Shown: positions 15,733 through 23,728, counted from the first letter of the stretch. The stretch: 32,253 bases of DNA from Bacteroidota bacterium (GCA_013285855.1 JABDGW010000031.1:1-32253), one strand, 5' to 3'. Made by a program: numbers and translations. The notes: generated by a model not told the origin, from the letters alone.

Positions 15733-16334
15733 GGTTCAGACGTTTCTTTTAATTCATTAAAAAAATTTCTGATCGCATCATTCACTTCTTTGCCGCCAAA
15801 GATGCCTTTCCATGCAATGCGTATCATACCAATAAGTTTATAGCAACTATCTATGGGAACAATATAATATTCGCCAGCATCATCAAGCCTGTTTATCAGC
15901 AACGCTTCAAGGTCAGGTGTTAAAGTATTTAAGATTGGATTTAACCCAGTTAAATTATTCCATGGTTCCATTTTTAATTTTGATTCTGTAGCGCCGGTTG
16001 GTGCAGGATAATATGCAACTGTTCCGTTGCGTTTTGCGCTTACAACAAAAAAAGCCATATTCACCGGAATTAAAAAGTCTGACCACAACTGATCAGACAT
16101 ATTAAAACCTTCAAGCCGCAATGAACGTTGCGGCAATGGTTTGTATGTGCCGCTTTCTGCCTGTGTTATTATACACATTTCACACGTACACATAAATCTC
16201 ATTGCAGCAAGATCAACAAGATGACGGTGATCTGTACTTAAAACTTTACCACAGAAAAAACATTTTTCTATTTCTTCTTCCTGAACCGGAGTTGCTATTT
16301 TACGAAGCTTTGATATTAATGTTGAAGATACCAT
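15720..16334 (-). CDS. DUF5947-family zinc-finger-like hydrogenase-cluster protein
   Basis: A 204-aa protein of the DUF5947 kind. Its N-terminus carries a CxxC...HRHLVDL...CxCxxC pattern (C25, C28, H36, H38, C49, C51, C54), suited to a zinc or iron-sulphur site. The rest has the family motifs WSDFLIPVNMAFFVVS, YYPAPTGATESKL and YIVPIDSCYKLIGMIRIAWKG. Function unknown; it could assist cluster or nickel-site assembly. I use ATG 16334 (MVSSTLISKL) rather than 16367, which would add a hydrophobic peptide not expected here. The first gene after the large subunit, 285 bp downstream. Confidence 0.87.
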   Translation of the reverse strand: MVSSTLISKLRKIATPVQEEEIEKCFFCGKVLSTDHRHLVDLAAMRFMCTCEMCIITQAESGTYKPLPQRSLRLEGFNMSDQLWSDFLIPVNMAFFVVSAKRNGTVAYYPAPTGATESKLKMEPWNNLTGLNPILNTLTPDLEALLINRLDDAGEYYIVPIDSCYKLIGMIRIAWKGIFGGKEVNDAIRNFFNELKETSEPCPI

Positions 16335-16619
16335 AGGCTTAATGATGCTTATTAAAATAATGATCAAACTTCAACGTCTTTCCACGAAAGTGGGAATCTG
16401 CTTTTAAAAATTTAACCGTTTACTCAAACAGTTTAAACTTTATAGAACAGATGTCCGATCGATGTTAGGCAAGGTGTGCGAAGTGGTTTTGTTGATAGTT
16501 ATTTATTATTTTTTAAATAAATCACTTTGAACATCATTCATTTTCATATCACGCCACAGGTGATATTCGAATGACGTTTTAGGCAATTAATTATTTTTAA
16601 ATTAAATAGCTTTAAAACA
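16335..16619. other. Long gap with hairpins between structural and accessory genes
   Basis: 285 bp without a gene inside the hydrogenase cluster. It contains ATATCAC-GCCACAG-GTGATAT (16546-16566), a perfect 7-bp stem with a weaker outer stem, and a 7-bp stem closed by a GAAA tetraloop (16379-16396, one G-T pair). There is no long T-run, so full termination is unlikely. The hairpins could stabilise the hhySL mRNA or attenuate the accessory genes, or a promoter may lie here. Confidence 0.5.
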
Positions 16620-18449
16620 TTATTTTCTTAAATGATCATACGATGCCAATGCTGTTGGTGTATGTGTTGATTTAACCAGCTTGCCCCCACCAAGATACAT
16701 GTGTACGCCACAAGGCAAACATGGATCGAAGCTGCGCACTGCACGCATGATATCTATTCCTTTAAAATTATCAGGGCCATTTTCTTCGAAGATTGGTGTG
16801 TTCTGCACTGAATCTTCGTAAGGACCAGGAACACCATTCACATCACGCGGACTTGCATTCCATGGTGTTGGCGGAAACATTTGATAGTTGGCAACTTTGC
16901 CGCCTTCAATAATCATGTGATGTGATATTACACCACGTGCTGCTTCATGAAGTCCGCAGCTTACCGCTTCGTTCGGCACTTTAAATGAAGACCATGTTTT
17001 TGTACGGCCTGCATGCACTTCGGCAAGCGCCTTTTCAATACAATACAAACCAACCAATGCATTATATGTTTGATGATATGCTCTTGCACGATCTCTTTCA
17101 ATTGCATTACTCCATTTTGGAACTTTCCAAACCTGCTTTACTTCAGGCATACCCATTGTTTTTGGCAAATTAAATTCGAGGGAATTGCCTGTTGCTTTGA
17201 TGTATCCAATATCAACCAAACCTGCTTTTGCAGTAACCCACTGCCTTGCAAAAGGTCCGCCGCCTGTATCGCAGCAAACATCTTTACCGGTGCGTTTATC
17301 ATGCCAGCGTGGAGACGTTACCCAAGTATATTTGTCTGCAAAATTTCTTTTCTGTGGTCTTGGTTTGGTGGTTTTATTCCAGGGATGATTACGGTCAACT
17401 TTATTTCCTAACGGATCAGTATTTACAAACATTCTTTCATTTTCCCAGTCATCATAATATGAACTGCCCAATAAAATACGCATGCCCAAATTTATTTCTA
17501 CAAGATCAGTTGTAACCAGTTCACCATTGATGGCAACGCCTGGTGTGATAAATCTTTTGCGTCCCCAATCGGTCATATTCTTATAATCATAATCGCAATA
17601 ATCAGGATTATCAAATGAGCCCCAGCAAACGAGGTTGGTATCACGGTAACCTACCTTTTCATAACCGGGCAATGCTTCATAAAAGAAATCATACAGATCA
17701 TCATGCAGCGGAACGATCTTCTTACAATATTCTATGTACTTCATCAATCGTACATAATAATCTGTAAGCACCTGGTGCGTTATAGTTGTACTTACACCAC
17801 CAGGAACTAAAGTAGAAGGATGTGTATGACGGCCTTCCATCAAACAAAACATTTCTCTTGTATATCTTGATACCTGCAAAGATTCCATGTAACATTTCCC
17901 CGTAAAAGGGTTCAATGCATCCATGATATCAGCAATGGTATTGTAACCATGTATTTTAGCATTTGGCGCTTCCGTATGTTTTGCTTTTTCATAAACACTT
18001 GGGTTTGTTTCCTGAACCATTTGCCCGCAGAAATCTACATTACACATGTTATCATTATAGATAGCATGATCAAACATAAAGTCAGCAGATTCTCCAAGAT
18101 TTAAAACATATTCACCAAGATGCGGAGGCTTTACACCATAAGCCATGTTTTGATTTAGTACTGAAGTGGTCATGTGATTATCGCCACAAATACCGCAGAT
18201 GCGGCTGGTGATAAAATGCGAATCACGAGGATCAATTCCACGCATAAAAATATCAAAACCACGAAACACCATTGAAGTGCTATAACACTCCTGAACCTTT
18301 CTGTTGGTGAAATCTATTTTGCAATGAATACCCAAACTGCCTACTATACGTGTAATAGGATCCCAGGACATTTCTTTAATAATAATGTTTGGTTTATTCT
18401 GGCTAACACCTGATTTGGTTTTTGTAGAAACCGGAGCTTCTTCAATCAT
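16620..18449 (-). CDS. hhyL: [NiFe]-hydrogenase large subunit, group 1h/1l-like
   Basis: Catalytic subunit (609 aa) that holds the NiFe(CN)2CO site and splits H2. The four cysteine ligands lie in RICGICGDNH (C85, C88) and DPCLPCGVH (C577, C580). Cleavage after H583 would release a 26-residue tail, MYLGGGK...HLRK, the substrate of the linked protease. SWDPITRIVGSLGIH at the start and ARGVISHH, NYQMFPPTPWNASPRD near the end are also family hallmarks. The GICGDNH and GVHMYLGGGK forms are those I recall from group 1h enzymes; the Bacteroidota host makes the related group 1l possible. It starts 39 bp after the small-subunit stop. No export signal. Confidence 0.95.
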   Translation of the reverse strand: MIEEAPVSTKTKSGVSQNKPNIIIKEMSWDPITRIVGSLGIHCKIDFTNRKVQECYSTSMVFRGFDIFMRGIDPRDSHFITSRICGICGDNHMTTSVLNQNMAYGVKPPHLGEYVLNLGESADFMFDHAIYNDNMCNVDFCGQMVQETNPSVYEKAKHTEAPNAKIHGYNTIADIMDALNPFTGKCYMESLQVSRYTREMFCLMEGRHTHPSTLVPGGVSTTITHQVLTDYYVRLMKYIEYCKKIVPLHDDLYDFFYEALPGYEKVGYRDTNLVCWGSFDNPDYCDYDYKNMTDWGRKRFITPGVAINGELVTTDLVEINLGMRILLGSSYYDDWENERMFVNTDPLGNKVDRNHPWNKTTKPRPQKRNFADKYTWVTSPRWHDKRTGKDVCCDTGGGPFARQWVTAKAGLVDIGYIKATGNSLEFNLPKTMGMPEVKQVWKVPKWSNAIERDRARAYHQTYNALVGLYCIEKALAEVHAGRTKTWSSFKVPNEAVSCGLHEAARGVISHHMIIEGGKVANYQMFPPTPWNASPRDVNGVPGPYEDSVQNTPIFEENGPDNFKGIDIMRAVRSFDPCLPCGVHMYLGGGKLVKSTHTPTALASYDHLRK

Positions 18450-18488
18450 AATATTTTTTTTATTGTTTTAATAATGTTGTGAATGAAC

Positions 18489-19523
18489 TTACCACGTAGG
18501 CTGATAACCGCTCTTAATTTTTGTTCCAGGTTTTCTCCAATCTGGTTCTGTATCCTTCTTCTTTGTTGTCATATTACGGAAGATGCGCAGTATAGGTCCG
18601 TAAGTGTATTTTGCTCCATTGGAAGAAAATTTTGCACCGGTTGCTTCATCCATGAATGGCATAAATTTATCAGGGAAACCAGGCATAGTACATGCCATGC
18701 AGATACCACCAATGTTCGGGCATCCTCCAACACCATTTTGCCATCCTCTTTTTGGAACATTGCAATAAACAATTGGCCCCTGGCAACCTATCTGCACAAG
18801 GCATTTATGAGAGCCATATTCTTTTGCAAAATCTCCTTGTTCGTAAAACGCAGCCCTGTCGCAGCTTTCATGCACTGTATGGCTGAAAAGCCATTTAGGG
18901 CGAAGCGCATCATCTAGAGGAATCATTGGCGCTATTCCTGCCAATTGAAATACAAGATATAAAAGTGTTTCAGTGGTATTATCGGGTTGAGCCGGGCATC
19001 CAGGGATGCAAACAATGGGCAATCCTGCTTTTGATTTCCAGTTCCAGCCTAAATAATCAGGAAGACCCATAGCGCCGGTTGGATTATTTTTCATAGCTGG
19101 TATTCCGCCATACGTAGCGCAGGTGCCCACAGCAACAACGGCCGCTGCTTTTGGTGCAAGCCTGTCGAGCCAGCTATTCGTTGTTATGGGTTCACCGAAT
19201 GGACCAGTTGTACCCATTGCCGCCCAATAGCCTCCTGTATCTTTAATAGCTTCTTCATTCGGTACCGAACCTTCCAATATTAGTACGAAGGGATCTAATT
19301 CACCTCTTTCTGCTTTGTACCACCATTGCATCAGCTCATCTCCGTTCTCATAAGAAATTACGGGGCTGTGAATATGCACAGTGGGCATACCGGGTAATGC
19401 ACCCAGGGCAATATCTTCAAGACTGGGGTTAACAGCACCTGTCATGGCAACGGAATCACCATCACAACTTAATCCTGATGTCATCCAGATAATGTGAACG
19501 TCGGTAACAGAATTTTTGGCCAT
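18489..19523 (-). CDS. hhyS: [NiFe]-hydrogenase small subunit with Asp in the proximal cluster motif
   Basis: Electron-transferring subunit (344 aa) that carries three iron-sulphur clusters. The proximal motif is LSCDGDS: C20 is kept but the second Cys is Asp (D23), the 3Cys-1Asp arrangement shown for the group 1h enzyme of Ralstonia and linked to oxygen tolerance. The other proximal ligands are in VGTCATYGG and CIPGCPAQ. His/Cys ligands for the outer clusters are in HTVHESCDR, HKCLVQIGC and GGCPNIGGICMAC. There is no Tat signal (MAKNSVTDVHIIWM) and no C-terminal anchor helix, so the enzyme is cytoplasmic or loosely membrane-attached. First structural gene, downstream of two palindromic sites. 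Confidence 0.95.
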   Translation of the reverse strand: MAKNSVTDVHIIWMTSGLSCDGDSVAMTGAVNPSLEDIALGALPGMPTVHIHSPVISYENGDELMQWWYKAERGELDPFVLILEGSVPNEEAIKDTGGYWAAMGTTGPFGEPITTNSWLDRLAPKAAAVVAVGTCATYGGIPAMKNNPTGAMGLPDYLGWNWKSKAGLPIVCIPGCPAQPDNTTETLLYLVFQLAGIAPMIPLDDALRPKWLFSHTVHESCDRAAFYEQGDFAKEYGSHKCLVQIGCQGPIVYCNVPKRGWQNGVGGCPNIGGICMACTMPGFPDKFMPFMDEATGAKFSSNGAKYTYGPILRIFRNMTTKKKDTEPDWRKPGTKIKSGYQPTW

Positions 19524-19699
19524 TTCAATTATTTTTAAATTATTAAACTGAATAGGAAAAAACCACTTTACTCAATATAACAGGGCTTGCTTTCAATTAA
19601 CGGAGGGATATTCATAAGGCCCAACAGCAAAACAACAAAATACAAAATTTTATTACTTTGTCTAAATCTCTAAACTGTTAAATACAAAAGCAATCGCTG

Positions 19700-19717
19700 T
19701 TAGAAAACACTTTCTAA
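19700..19717. promoter_or_regulatory. Palindromic operator candidate O1
   Basis: TTAGAAA-ACAC-TTTCTAA, a perfect 7-bp inverted repeat with a 4-bp spacer, 177 bp upstream of the small-subunit ATG. The same half-sites and spacing recur at 19738-19755 and nearly so at 20457-20474. The adjacent TetR-family protein is the likely binder. Confidence 0.72.
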
Positions 19718-19737
19718 GGTAGAAGTAATTTTTATAT

Positions 19738-19755
19738 TTAGAAATTATTTTCTAA
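19738..19755. promoter_or_regulatory. Palindromic operator candidate O2
   Basis: TTAGAAA-TTAT-TTTCTAA, again perfect, 38 bp centre to centre from O1 and ending one base before the tetR stop codon. Two identical palindromes this close are unlikely by chance, even in AT-rich DNA. Confidence 0.72.
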
Positions 19756-19756
19756 T

Positions 19757-20398
19757 TTATTTTAGCACAATTTTCGAAATTGTATATTTTTTTTCTGATA
19801 TCAATCTATTGTATTCTTTAATGCCCTTATTACTAAGATGGGGATAAATTAAACCCCATAAATGATTTTGCAATAATGCATACCTAACCGGCTTTGCACG
19901 TAACATTTGATACGGCATCCAAAAGTGAAAAACAAGCTGCAATTGTTGCGCCAATAATTTGTAAGCTTTCTTATATGGTTCTGGTTTAAAATTTCCTTTT
20001 TCCTTATGAAAAGCAATTATTTGTTGTGTAAGAATGAGTTTTTTTTCTGAAAAATTTTCCCATTTTTTTTCGATGTCAGGATGATACCGGGAAACTTCCC
20101 ATTTATTATTGAAACAGAAAGGAAAGGCAATTCCTAAATGATATACAGCCCGGAATAGTATGTCAAAATCTGTAAGGTGGGAGAGCTCCATTTGTGTATT
20201 CAAAATTCCTGACATGTACTCAAAAACCTGTTCATAAGCAGCATAAACAATTGCTTCTTTGTTTTTATAATAATAGGCTAAATGCCCAACGCTTATGCCA
20301 GCTTTATCTGCAATTTGTTGAAGCCGCACATTAGCTATTCCATGTTCAAAAAAAAGTTTTTCAGCAACTTTAATAATTTTTTGTTTCACAGATTGCAT
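19757..20398 (-). CDS. TetR/AcrR-family regulator, probable hydrogenase regulator
   Basis: A 213-aa one-domain-pair regulator. The N-terminal 60 residues are a TetR helix-turn-helix (KIIKVAEKLFFEHGIANVRLQQIADKAGISVGHLAYYYKNKEAIV). The rest is an all-helical ligand-binding/dimer domain, rich in aromatic residues, that shows no recognisable effector site. It is on the same strand, 233 bp upstream of the hydrogenase small-subunit gene. Three copies of an 18-bp palindrome, two downstream and one 59 bp upstream of its own ATG, suggest that it controls both itself and the hydrogenase operon. Whether it represses or activates, and what signal it senses, cannot be seen. Confidence 0.9.
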   Translation of the reverse strand: MQSVKQKIIKVAEKLFFEHGIANVRLQQIADKAGISVGHLAYYYKNKEAIVYAAYEQVFEYMSGILNTQMELSHLTDFDILFRAVYHLGIAFPFCFNNKWEVSRYHPDIEKKWENFSEKKLILTQQIIAFHKEKGNFKPEPYKKAYKLLAQQLQLVFHFWMPYQMLRAKPVRYALLQNHLWGLIYPHLSNKGIKEYNRLISEKKYTISKIVLK

Positions 20399-20456
20399 AC
20401 AAATAAACCGTTGTTGAAATAAATTAATTTTTAATTAAGAGGATAGTATAAGTACT

Positions 20457-20474
20457 TTAGAAAATTTTTACTAA
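20457..20474. promoter_or_regulatory. Palindromic operator candidate O3 (one mismatch)
   Basis: TTAGAAA-ATTT-TTACTAA is the O1/O2 palindrome with one changed base. It lies 59 bp upstream of the tetR ATG and 71 bp upstream of the divergent 50-aa ORF, so it could serve autoregulation and also that small gene. Confidence 0.6.
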
Positions 20475-20544
20475 ATATAAATTAATGTTTGCGGAAAACT
20501 TTAATTTTATATACTAATTTTATTGAACAAGTATTTTCACTTCA

Positions 20545-20697
20545 ATGCAAACTTTTATGAAATTCCTACGTAAAATGAAAAAAAAGTCTCATACTGAAAA
20601 GACGATTTCTGTTGCTGCTGCAACGGCCGGAGTTATAGTTATAGGCTTATTTTTATTAAAGCTGATCGCAGACAAACAGTCAAGAATTGATTATTAA
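20545..20697 (+). CDS. Small single-span membrane protein (50 aa)
   Basis: A 50-aa ORF divergent from tetR. It has a basic start (MQTFMKFLRKMKKKSHTEK), one hydrophobic segment of about 20 residues (SVAAATAGVIVIGLFLLKLI), and a short charged tail (ADKQSRIDY). That is a good one-pass membrane protein, N-terminus inside. ATGs also occur at codons 5 and 11. No Shine-Dalgarno, as is usual here. Unknown function; the shared upstream operator candidate hints at co-regulation with the hydrogenase, possibly as a membrane anchor or small modulator, but this is conjecture. It may also be a chance ORF. Confidence 0.5.
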   Translation: MQTFMKFLRKMKKKSHTEKTISVAAATAGVIVIGLFLLKLIADKQSRIDY

Positions 20698-21021
20698 AAT
20701 TTAGTAACAATTTAAAATGTTCACTTTGCCTTGCCGTAGCTAAAGGGTTTTGTGCAAATATGTATTTGTATATATCTGAGGCTAAGAATATAACAATTGT
20801 ATTTTGAAAAATCTTTTAAAAATCAGCCTGTATAATATCCATATATTTTGAAATCTTACCGGATAGAAAATAAGTATTTACTAATTAATTTTCGGCAGTA
20901 ACTATTCGCCAATCTTTCATTCATAAAATAAAATTAGTACTTAGAAGTAAAACTTAATATTGGATTGATGGCTGAAATATTATCTTAGTGTAATTGCAAG
21001 ATACAGCCAAAATCAAGCGCT
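20698..21021. other. Intergenic, nothing recognised
   Basis: 324 bp of AT-rich sequence with stops in all frames, no strong hairpin and no repeat that I can see. It presumably holds the promoter of the following 101-aa gene. Confidence 0.5.
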
Positions 21022-21327
21022 ATGCTTAATGAACAAGATAAGGACTTGGACAAAAAATTTTTAAGGTGCCTGAGTGTAATTAAAGATTGGGAATACCATG
21101 AAAAAATTGAAGCTGAAAAAAAGACCGAAATAAAGGATTTTATTTCTTTATATGTGTTCAAAAAAGAATACGGAGGAATTTTAAAAAATGGAGTTTCCTA
21201 TAACAGGTTAAAGTTTTTAGTTGAGCATCCTGCGTTTAGACCAGCTATTAAAGCTTTACTGCTTTTGATGGAAACTTCAAATAACGAAATAGAATTTAAT
21301 GACCGTTATCAAAAAGCGACTCTGTAA
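21022..21327 (+). CDS. Hypothetical protein, 101 aa
   Basis: I do not recognise this protein. It is highly charged and predicted mostly helical, with a Lys/Glu-rich N-terminal half (EKIEAEKKTEIKDFISLYVFKKE) and a more hydrophobic helix (PAFRPAIKALLLLMETS). It has no signal peptide or membrane span and one cysteine (RCLSV). It stands alone on the plus strand. The composition and codon use look like a real gene, but a small regulator or a decayed remnant are both possible. Confidence 0.55.
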   Translation: MLNEQDKDLDKKFLRCLSVIKDWEYHEKIEAEKKTEIKDFISLYVFKKEYGGILKNGVSYNRLKFLVEHPAFRPAIKALLLLMETSNNEIEFNDRYQKATL

Positions 21328-21382
21328 TCTGTAGTTATTAAAATAATAAACCTGTAAACTGGCTGGATAAACAGAAAAATTT

Positions 21383-21616
21383 TTATGTATGCGGCATGCT
21401 GCTTTTATATTTCAATCCTTCATCTGCTACCTGCAAATACTTAGCGGAAATATTTGAATTTAGTTCCATCCGCTTTGTTCTTTCTAAATTTTTATTTTGT
21501 TGAGAGATCAAAATTTTTGTAACAAGATTGCCTTTCAGCCGCGCAATATATTCTTGTGTTTCTTCCATGTATAGCCTTAGCGTATCATCCATTGCGAGGC
21601 TGGTTTTTATATTCAT
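21383..21616 (-). CDS. Hypothetical small helical protein, 77 aa
   Basis: A 77-aa ORF with no recognised domain. The sequence is predicted to be nearly all helix, with a central basic stretch (NKNLERTKRME), and has neither cysteine nor membrane span. ATG 21616 is preceded by an AT-rich region without ribosome site. It faces the 101-aa gene tail-to-tail, 55 bp apart. It could be a coiled-coil accessory protein; existence is only moderately supported. Confidence 0.45.
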   Translation of the reverse strand: MNIKTSLAMDDTLRLYMEETQEYIARLKGNLVTKILISQQNKNLERTKRMELNSNISAKYLQVADEGLKYKSSMPHT

Positions 21617-21866
21617 GATTATATAAAATTAAACAGTAAGAAGTTTAAATTGAGTGAAGCTAAAATTGCATTTTGTATGAAGAAGAAAAAAATTAATTTA
21701 AAAAAAGAAAGATATAGAGTTTTTTAATCTTTTTACATTAATTTTTATTAAGAAATTTAGCACGGTATAACTAATGTTTGTTTTTCTGGTGCATTGGTTT
21801 GGTTATGAATAAATTGCTTATACTTCACTCTGCCTCAACCAGAATATATTTGTTGAAAACAGATAA
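21617..21866. other. AT-rich intergenic region
   Basis: 250 bp between the DUF3108 gene end and the 77-aa gene start. It contains A-rich tracts and a 16-codon ORF that I rejected. No clear terminator. Confidence 0.4.
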
Positions 21867-22658
21867 TTACCGCACACTTATTTTTGAAGATAAAGGATAA
21901 CGCAGATTACGGTATTGCATCATATCAACTTTAACGCTGCCTATAGCAATTGGGCTTTCAATGCGTAATGGAATGTGATTAGCATCATCACTTACCCATA
22001 CAGTCATTTTTTCTCCACCTTCAAAAATAGTTCCCTTTACAAGCAGTGGTTTAAACTTAACGGCATTGAATTTTCCATAACGTGTTTTTACAACTTCTTT
22101 TCCAAGATAACGGATATAAAGATCATATACCTGGTTATCTAAAAACATGCTGAACGGAATTTTATCATCCACTTTATATTTATTATAATTTATGTTACGT
22201 GCATAATAAACAGCACTTAAAACATCCTGTACGCAATTAGGAACCTTAAAAACACCTTTGGTTGTATTGGCAATATTATTTTGTTGGTCAAAGGTTATGT
22301 TTTCTAGTTTTTTATAGCCGCCTTCATCTACATTGCGTATAAATTTTACTGGTTGCAAATGCGTAGTATCAAAATAAGTTTCGTACTTATCTCTCACTTT
22401 AAATATGAAATCATAATTTGAATTCGTATGCCCTTCGCCTACTGCATGGTAAACAGGCCTATTATTTAATTTTTCAAGTGTTGTTGAAAATGTGGCAGTA
22501 CCTGCATTAAAATAAATACCTATCACAGAATAAAAAACATTATAGGTTAAAATTTCATTGGGTAAAAAAGCTGTATTACGAATGCCGCAAAAATCATCGC
22601 CTGCCGAAAGCTTTAACCACATCACCAAACTGAAAAAGGTCACCAAAATTTTTCTCAC
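21867..22658 (-). CDS. DUF3108-family exported protein
   Basis: A 263-aa exported protein of the DUF3108 family, common in Bacteroidota and Proteobacteria and thought to have a lipocalin-like beta-barrel in the periplasm. A signal peptide is visible (MRKILVTFFSLVMWLKLSAG). The mature part shows NEILTYNVFYSVIGIYFNAGTATF, the FKVRDKYETYFDTTHLQPVKFIR segment, and GEKMTVWVSDDANHIPLRIESPIAIGSVKVDM, all typical. Function is unknown; a role in envelope lipid or polymer handling is suspected for the family. It overlaps the stop of the upstream flippase-like gene by 4 bp (ATGA), so they are coupled. Confidence 0.88.
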   Translation of the reverse strand: MRKILVTFFSLVMWLKLSAGDDFCGIRNTAFLPNEILTYNVFYSVIGIYFNAGTATFSTTLEKLNNRPVYHAVGEGHTNSNYDFIFKVRDKYETYFDTTHLQPVKFIRNVDEGGYKKLENITFDQQNNIANTTKGVFKVPNCVQDVLSAVYYARNINYNKYKVDDKIPFSMFLDNQVYDLYIRYLGKEVVKTRYGKFNAVKFKPLLVKGTIFEGGEKMTVWVSDDANHIPLRIESPIAIGSVKVDMMQYRNLRYPLSSKISVR

Positions 22659-23680
22659 GTTTTTTTACTTGATTTATCAGTCTTTTTAAAAATTTTTATA
22701 CTAAGCAAAAATAAACTTCCTGCCGCAGAAGGTATTATAAGGTTTATAAACCAGATAATAGCAATTGTTGCAACAATTCCAAAAGCATCGGGCGTTAATA
22801 AACCAAATAATTGTGCTCCCGCCCCACTCCGTATTCCTACATCGGCAAAAGGAATTGTTGGTAAAATAGCCAGGAACAAAAACAAAACACAGGTAGTGCA
22901 AATGGCATCAATCACTTCAATCTTTACTTCAAGCACGTGCAATACTAATATATATTGAACTACAAAAACAATGAAACGAATACATGAGAGATATAAAATT
23001 CTTGTTAACTCTTTCCATTGAAACGTTTCAACGCCTTCAATAAAAAATTTATACTTGTGTACAAACGGGATTTTTTCAAACAATTTAGTCAGCGATGATA
23101 AACGGAAATAAATTACAATAAGCAATATTGTTCCCATTATTATCATAGATATAATACCATTCAACCATAATATTGATAAGCCCTCGATATTAGCGGCACC
23201 TTTCCAACTGTACTGTTTTAAATAAATAAGCGAAATAATACCTGCTACTAATGTTACTATTAATTGAGCCATGCTACCGGCTACATTTAAAGCAACGGAA
23301 CGAAGACGATTGCCTTCTTTCATGTATAAAGCACGAGCAGGATATTCGCCAAAACCGTTTGGCAAAAATAAAGACAATGCAAGGCCAGATAATATTGCTT
23401 TTACAGATGTTAAAAAACTTACTTTTTGTATAGGCCGCATCAATATTTGCCACTTACGTGCTTCAATTCCCCAGTTTAAAAACAGCAGCAAAACCAATAA
23501 AGCAAACTGCCAGATATTTTGTTTTGAAAAAGCATTTTTTAGTAATTCTATTTTTTGAGAAAGATCGGGTTGCGTTTTTACTTTGATGTAGATGATGTAA
23601 ACAAGTACTACAAACAGCAACGGCCCCAATACATAGTTCAATAGTATCTTCAGCCTGTTGTAAATAACTTTTTTTTGCAT
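22655..23680 (-). CDS. Flippase-like (LPG synthase TM region/UPF0104) membrane protein
   Basis: A 341-aa polytopic membrane protein of the lysylphosphatidylglycerol synthase transmembrane-region (UPF0104) family. It has about eight spans. The recognisable block is SGLALSLFLPNGFGEYPARALYMK, then IPFADVGIRSGAGAQLFGLL and the final hydrophobic helix with a Lys-rich C-terminus (KIFKKTDKSSKKT). It lacks the cytosolic synthase domain of MprF, so it is probably a lipid flippase or relative. ATG 23680 is preferred over a TTG one codon upstream. It is divergent from ruvC and coupled to the DUF3108 gene, hinting at a shared envelope lipid function. Confidence 0.88.
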   Translation of the reverse strand: MQKKVIYNRLKILLNYVLGPLLFVVLVYIIYIKVKTQPDLSQKIELLKNAFSKQNIWQFALLVLLLFLNWGIEARKWQILMRPIQKVSFLTSVKAILSGLALSLFLPNGFGEYPARALYMKEGNRLRSVALNVAGSMAQLIVTLVAGIISLIYLKQYSWKGAANIEGLSILWLNGIISMIIMGTILLIVIYFRLSSLTKLFEKIPFVHKYKFFIEGVETFQWKELTRILYLSCIRFIVFVVQYILVLHVLEVKIEVIDAICTTCVLFLFLAILPTIPFADVGIRSGAGAQLFGLLTPDAFGIVATIAIIWFINLIIPSAAGSLFLLSIKIFKKTDKSSKKT

Positions 23681-23728
23681 CAACTTTTAATAAGGTTCAA
23701 CAAAGCAAAATAGTATTTTCACACTATA

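Noticed and set aside
20424..20438. AT-rich palindrome TTAATT-TTT-AATTAA upstream of tetR as another operator.
   Set aside because: It differs from the TTAGAAA-N4-TTTCTAA sites and such AT palindromes are expected by chance in this DNA.
21677..21727. A 16-codon ORF beginning MKKKKINLKK, like leaders of some Bacteroidota lanthipeptides.
   Set aside because: It stops after 16 codons, has no core with Cys/Ser/Thr, and no modification enzyme is near. A-rich chance ORF.
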